DNA from: Rhodococcus oxybenzonivorans
Lineage (GTDB): Bacteria; Actinomycetota; Actinomycetes; Mycobacteriales; Mycobacteriaceae
Length of the DNA: 64,000 nt
NCBI RefSeq assembly: GCF_003130705.1
Contig: NZ_CP021354.1
Location: 1,860,001-1,924,000 of the forward strand
Reading direction: 5' to 3'
Made by a program: the position numbers and the translations under genes. A model generated the notes under the pieces. It did not search any database. It saw nothing but the letters and a program-made list of their open reading frames with translations, and was not told where the DNA came from. Below are positions 60,876 to 64,000 of the stretch, piece after piece (within the stretch, counting starts at the first letter, position 1; every line of letters starts with the position of its first letter).

Positions 60876-61136
60876 ATGTCGAAGAGTGGAACAACTCGCG
60901 GACGTATCGCTGTGCTGATTGCGGGGGCTGCGGCCGCGTTGTCGATCTCGGCCGTCGCCCCTGTGGCCGTGGCGTCCGCTGTCCCATGCAAGGGAGTCAG
61001 CTGTCACGACACCAATCCCAAGCCGCCTCCCAAGGATCTGGGCGACGGAGGTTGCCAGTTGTGCCCACCTCCCAGTCCCGGCCCTGGGAATTTTCCGACG
61101 CCTAAGCCTCCGACTCCCGCGCCCCCGCCGTCGTGA
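60876..61136 (+). CDS. Small secreted proline-rich protein with four cysteines
   Basis: An 86-residue protein starting at ATG 60876 with GGAAAGGA upstream. Residues 1-34 are a signal peptide (RGRIAVLIAGAAAALSISAVAP, cleavage after ASA). The mature part of about 50 residues has Cys-Lys-Gly-Val-Ser-Cys and Cys-Gln-Leu-Cys pairs and a long Pro-rich C-terminus (PKPPTPAPPPS). It could be a wall-associated peptide or a small metal- or redox-active protein. I do not recognise a family. The preceding 310 bp are gene-free and hold its promoter. Confidence 0.6.
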   Translation: MSKSGTTRGRIAVLIAGAAAALSISAVAPVAVASAVPCKGVSCHDTNPKPPPKDLGDGGCQLCPPPSPGPGNFPTPKPPTPAPPPS

Positions 61137-61234
61137 CGGTGACCTGAATATTCACTGCCCAGTGCGGCCCCTATCGATGACCGGTGGGGGCCGCACTGTG
61201 GTGTGACAACCGCGGTTGCGGGCGCGATGACCAC

Positions 61235-62056
61235 TCAGATGGCGTCGAGCGCCCTGCCTATCGCGTCGGCGAACGCGGTGGGATCGTGGATCAGCCAACC
61301 GTGACCGCCCGCCACGGTGAGAACCGGTGGATTGCGGAGCGCTGTCTTCAACGACTCCAAGCTGGCCACCGGGATCGTACGGTCACCGAGGCCCCACAAG
61401 AGCGTCACCGGCAGTCCCCGGTTCGCGATAGTTCTGAGTTCGGTCCGCAAGTCCGCGCGCCGGGCCAGATGTGCCGTCCGCCACACCGCACCTGGATCGC
61501 GCACTGTGTTGGGGATGAAACCGTTGACGAGCGATGCTGCCGTGTGGGCGATCGACCGGATCGACAGGGCCTCGCCCAGCGCCGATGCACCCCAATCCCA
61601 CAATGGTCTTTCACCGATGTGCCGTATTGCCTGACCGCCGGCAGACCATGCCCCGCCGCCGACGGAGTTGACGAGAACTACTCGTGCTACCCGCTCGGGA
61701 AGGTCGTGGGCGGTCTGAATCGCGACACCACCGCCGAAGGAGTGGCCGACCAGGGTCACCGGCTCGTCGATTCCCGCCGAGTCGAGAAACCGTCCGAGCC
61801 AGGCGGCGTAGCCCGCGAAGCTACGCGCGTGCGGCGGATGGTCGGGAGTCCCTCCGAAACCGGGAAGTGTCGGTGTAACGACGCGATGTCCCTGTCGGAC
61901 GAGAGTCGAGAGGCTGCGGCCATACACCCGCGGGGTCAGTCCCCAGCCGTGGAGGAAGACGATGGGCGGACCCTGCGCCACCACGGTCAGGGTCGGGGCC
62001 TTCGGACCTGCGAGCGGCTCGAGGATCTCGGGTTCTGAGTTCTGGGTCAGTGACAC
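61235..62056 (-). CDS. Alpha/beta hydrolase
   Basis: A 273-residue protein from GTG 62056; the frame continues upstream to 62281 without a clear site, so the N-terminus is uncertain. IVFLHGWGLTPRVYGRSLSTLVRQGHRVVTPTLPGFGGT is the oxyanion-hole region, VTLVGHSFGGGVAIQTAHDLPERV the nucleophile elbow, and LLWGLGDRTIPV and AGGHGWLIHDP hold the acid and His. It hydrolyses an ester, lactone or similar bond; the substrate cannot be inferred. It is divergent from the NlpC/P60 gene, and the shared 250 bp contain a 13-bp inverted repeat pair. Confidence 0.85.
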   Translation of the reverse strand: MSLTQNSEPEILEPLAGPKAPTLTVVAQGPPIVFLHGWGLTPRVYGRSLSTLVRQGHRVVTPTLPGFGGTPDHPPHARSFAGYAAWLGRFLDSAGIDEPVTLVGHSFGGGVAIQTAHDLPERVARVVLVNSVGGGAWSAGGQAIRHIGERPLWDWGASALGEALSIRSIAHTAASLVNGFIPNTVRDPGAVWRTAHLARRADLRTELRTIANRGLPVTLLWGLGDRTIPVASLESLKTALRNPPVLTVAGGHGWLIHDPTAFADAIGRALDAI

Positions 62057-62110
62057 GCTCCACAGCGTGTCCGACGGGTGTTCCGGCGGTAACGGCCGAA
62101 TTACCCGCGG

Positions 62111-62193
62111 ACATACCTGTTTTACGTTTTCGTCGCGACCGGTCTGTTCGTTATAGTCCTGTGATCTACGTGGTTTTCCGAAAACAGGTATGT
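62111..62193. promoter_or_regulatory. Separated 13-bp inverted repeat between divergent genes
   Basis: Arms 62111-62123 (ACATACCTGTTTT) and 62181-62193 (AAAACAGGTATGT) are exact reverse complements 57 bp apart. They sit between the alpha/beta hydrolase and NlpC/P60 genes, both transcribed away from them. They could be two sites of one regulator controlling both genes, or fold as a stem in a leader RNA. The regulator is unknown. Confidence 0.5.
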
Positions 62194-62305
62194 GTATGGG
62201 CCATTCGGCCGTTGCCCGCTGAGCCCGTGACCGCGATGTTATAAAACGTCTCGTCCGATCGGCACGAAAGTCGCCGGACATCGAAAAAATGAAGGACTCA
62301 GCTCA

Positions 62306-62908
62306 ATGGCCAAGCATAGATTGCGTCGGGGCAATCGTCTGCAGATTTCGACCGGTGGCGTTCTGGTTGCCACCGCGGTGGGGCTGGGAGCATTCATGCT
62401 CCCTGCTGCCCCTGCTGCAGCGGAGCCGATCACCATCCCAGGTATTGGGACGTTCGACATACCAGGTGTACCGCCGCTGCCGCCCGCGCCGCAGGCGCCG
62501 GCACCGAACCCCGCTCCACCATCGAACCTGTTACCAGCCTTGCCGCCGGCTCCGGCCCTGCCCTCCACCCGCGGTGCGCAGGCGCTGACAGCCGCCCAGT
62601 CGAAGATCGGCTCACCGTACGTGTGGGGCGCCACCGGACCGAACGCTTTCGATTGCTCCGGTCTGATGCAGTGGGCATACAAGCAGGCGGGTGTCTCGAT
62701 CCCCCGTACCACCTACGACCAGGTGAACGGCGGGGCGCCTGTCGCCAAGGGAAATCTTCAGCCCGGCGATCTGGTCATGTTCTACGGGGCGTCGCATGTC
62801 GGGATGTTCGCCGGAAACGGCATGGTGGTCCACGCCCCCAGCGCCGGCCAGCCGGTGAAGCAGGCACCGCTCGATTCGATGCCGTTCCACTCGGCCCGCC
62901 GGTACTAG
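62306..62908 (+). CDS. Secreted NlpC/P60 peptidoglycan endopeptidase (RipD/RipB-like)
   Basis: A 200-residue protein starting at ATG 62306. A signal peptide (LQISTGGVLVATAVGLGAF, cleavage near AAAEP) is followed by a Pro-rich linker (PGVPPLPPAPQAPAPNPAPP) and an NlpC/P60 domain. The catalytic Cys is in NAFDCSGLMQWAY, the first His in SHVGMFAGNG and a further polar residue in VVHAPSAG. Such enzymes cleave the peptide stem of peptidoglycan and are needed for cell separation. It is short, without extra wall-binding domains, like RipB/RipD. Its TAG stop begins a type A palindromic repeat. Confidence 0.9.
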   Translation: MAKHRLRRGNRLQISTGGVLVATAVGLGAFMLPAAPAAAEPITIPGIGTFDIPGVPPLPPAPQAPAPNPAPPSNLLPALPPAPALPSTRGAQALTAAQSKIGSPYVWGATGPNAFDCSGLMQWAYKQAGVSIPRTTYDQVNGGAPVAKGNLQPGDLVMFYGASHVGMFAGNGMVVHAPSAGQPVKQAPLDSMPFHSARRY

Positions 62909-62966
62909 GCGGCTCCGCCGCCCGTGAGTGGTTAGCGAGTGCAGAGACTCGCTAACCACTCACGGG
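62906..62966. terminator. Type A palindromic repeat after the NlpC/P60 gene
   Basis: A perfect 20-bp stem (62921-62940 with 62947-62966) and a 6-base loop. Bases 62906-62934, starting at the stop codon of the gene, are identical to 51402-51430. It lies between this gene and the convergent GMC oxidoreductase gene (stop at 62970), so it can terminate both transcripts. Confidence 0.75.
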
Positions 62967-62969
62967 GCG

Positions 62970-64000
62970 CTAGCGCCCTATGAGGTCGGCGGCACGTTCC
63001 CCGATGAGCACGGCGGGTGCGTGTGTGTGGCCCCGGATGATCGTGGGCATGATCGACGCATCGGCGATGCGCAGGCGCTCGACTCCCCGCACACGTAGGT
63101 CCGGGGTGACGACGCTGGCGGGGTCCTTGCCCATCCGGCAGGTACCCACCGGGTGGTACAGCGTGTGCGCATTCTCGGCGAGGGCACGTTCCAGTATTTC
63201 CTCGAGCGGAGTATCCGGCTCGACCGAGGGCCGAATCAGTGTGCCCAGCTTCGACTTCAGCGTCGGGGCCGAGGCGAGGGCATCGCACAGGCGAAGTCCT
63301 TCGAGCATGGCTCGCCGGTCCGCGCCCTCGGGGTCGCTGAGGTAGCGGGGATCAATGATCGGTTTCGCCGCAGGATCCGCAGACCGCAGAGTGATGGTGC
63401 CGCGACTCTCCGGTTTCACCAGAATGGTGCCGATGACGGCGGCGTGGCCGGTGGCGGGGATCAGCCCCTCGTCGAAGAACGGTGCGGGGCCGTAGATCAT
63501 CTCGAGGTCGGGTAGTGGCAAGTCGTCCCGGCTCCTCACGAACCCGTATGCCTCCGCGACATTGGAGGTGAGCATGCCGCGTCGGCGCGTGAGGTAGTTG
63601 ATCAACTCGGGGATCTTCTCCGCCGCGTACAACGAGTCGGAGTCCACGCTGTAACCGAGGAACGAGACGAGGTGATCTGCCAGGTTCTTCCCGACCTCGG
63701 GAAGGTGGTGCTGCACGGGGATGCCGTGCTCGCGTAGCTGCTGCTCGTCACCGACACCGGACAGCATCAGCAGCTGCGGCGTGTTGATCGCCCCACCGGC
63801 GAGTATCACCTCTTTCGCCGCCCGGACGGTGTGGCGTGCACCGCCCTTCTCGTATTCGACCCCGACCGCGGCGGTTCCGTCGAACAACACGCGGGTGGCC
63901 AGCGCCTCGGTCACCACGGTGAGATTCTTGCGTTTCATCGCGGGCCGGAGGTAGGCGTCGGCGGTGCTCCACCGCGCACCACGCTTCTGGGTGACCATCG
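62970..64000 (-). CDS. GMC-family FAD oxidoreductase (choline/alcohol dehydrogenase-like), C-terminal part
   Basis: The gene runs leftward and its N-terminus, including the FAD-binding motif, lies beyond the right edge. In the window, RGARWSTADAYLRPA, GGAINTPQLLMLSGVG (GMC signature 2), LPEVGKNLADHL and the C-terminal LYHPVGTCRMG, with the active-site His, and RIADASIMPTIIRGHTHAPA are all present. The enzymes oxidise primary alcohols or choline. The specific substrate is unknown from this part. It converges with the NlpC/P60 gene, with a palindrome in between. Confidence 0.88.
   Translation of the reverse strand, partial: MVTQKRGARWSTADAYLRPAMKRKNLTVVTEALATRVLFDGTAAVGVEYEKGGARHTVRAAKEVILAGGAINTPQLLMLSGVGDEQQLREHGIPVQHHLPEVGKNLADHLVSFLGYSVDSDSLYAAEKIPELINYLTRRRGMLTSNVAEAYGFVRSRDDLPLPDLEMIYGPAPFFDEGLIPATGHAAVIGTILVKPESRGTITLRSADPAAKPIIDPRYLSDPEGADRRAMLEGLRLCDALASAPTLKSKLGTLIRPSVEPDTPLEEILERALAENAHTLYHPVGTCRMGKDPASVVTPDLRVRGVERLRIADASIMPTIIRGHTHAPAVLIGERAADLIGR

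Noticed and set aside
62057..62305. ydaO-type c-di-AMP riboswitch upstream of the NlpC/P60 gene
   Set aside because: I looked for the conserved G-rich core of this riboswitch and did not see it; only a separated inverted repeat is present.

Overview
The window reads as chromosomal DNA of a high-GC actinobacterium, almost certainly Rhodococcus or a close Corynebacteriales relative. The evidence is uniformly G/C-rich third codon positions, many GTG starts and one TTG start, and several lineage-typical genes: a giant CtpI-type P-ATPase, an MTB12-like lipoprotein, an Eis-type acetyltransferase, a Ddn-like deazaflavin oxidoreductase, an Excalibur-domain protein and an actinobacterial recCBD operon. 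I see no rRNA, tRNA, CRISPR array, transposase or phage gene. About 50 genes are annotated, three of them broken.

Layout. 1-5 kb: the end of a secreted trypsin-fold protease, then a LysR regulator, an MHS-type transporter and an aromatic-ring FAD hydroxylase that look like one catabolic unit. 5-11.6 kb: a RAMA-like domain protein, then a 1514-residue P-type ATPase flanked by two small proteins sharing an EWPV membrane motif. 11.6-23 kb: a lipoprotein, then DNA-processing genes (GIY-YIG protein, pyrimidine-dimer-glycosylase-like protein, recC-recB-recD). 23-26 kb: a DUF4188 gene behind a perfect 44-bp palindrome, a pentapeptide-repeat protein and an Excalibur protein. 25-29 kb: tryptophan-to-anthranilate (kynurenine) genes with a PaaX-type regulator. 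29-37 kb: a leftward operon of a long glutamate-synthase-like protein, a diflavin reductase and a flavodoxin.

37-49.5 kb: mixed housekeeping and accessory genes (Ddn-like enzyme, dicarboxylate symporter, CYTH-CHAD protein, 2-oxoglutarate dioxygenase, drug-type MFS pump, Eis-like acetyltransferase, DUF2252, YrhK-like membrane protein, dienelactone-hydrolase-like lipoprotein, VOC protein, DUF429, TerB). 50-53.7 kb: aldehyde dehydrogenase, an SDR lacking its catalytic residues, and a flavin amine oxidase. 53.9-56.3 kb: a decayed island made of a luciferase-like monooxygenase pseudogene abutting a truncated peptide-type ABC ATPase, then a frameshifted second ATPase, bracketed by two near-identical palindromes. 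56.4-64 kb: two flavin reductases, a small ANTAR protein, a methyltransferase, a DUF808 membrane protein, a small secreted protein, an alpha/beta hydrolase, an NlpC/P60 peptidase and the C-terminal part of a GMC oxidoreductase that runs off the window.

The most unusual points are these. The CtpI-type protein carries a second, degenerate P-type ATPase module in its N-terminal half, with small EWPV proteins on both sides. A GltB-like protein with a C-terminal extension is translationally coupled to a diflavin reductase instead of GltD. Several families of palindromes and direct repeats sit right at gene ends. The ABC/monooxygenase remnant has a visible deletion junction. All functional statements come from reading motifs and context; no database search was run.
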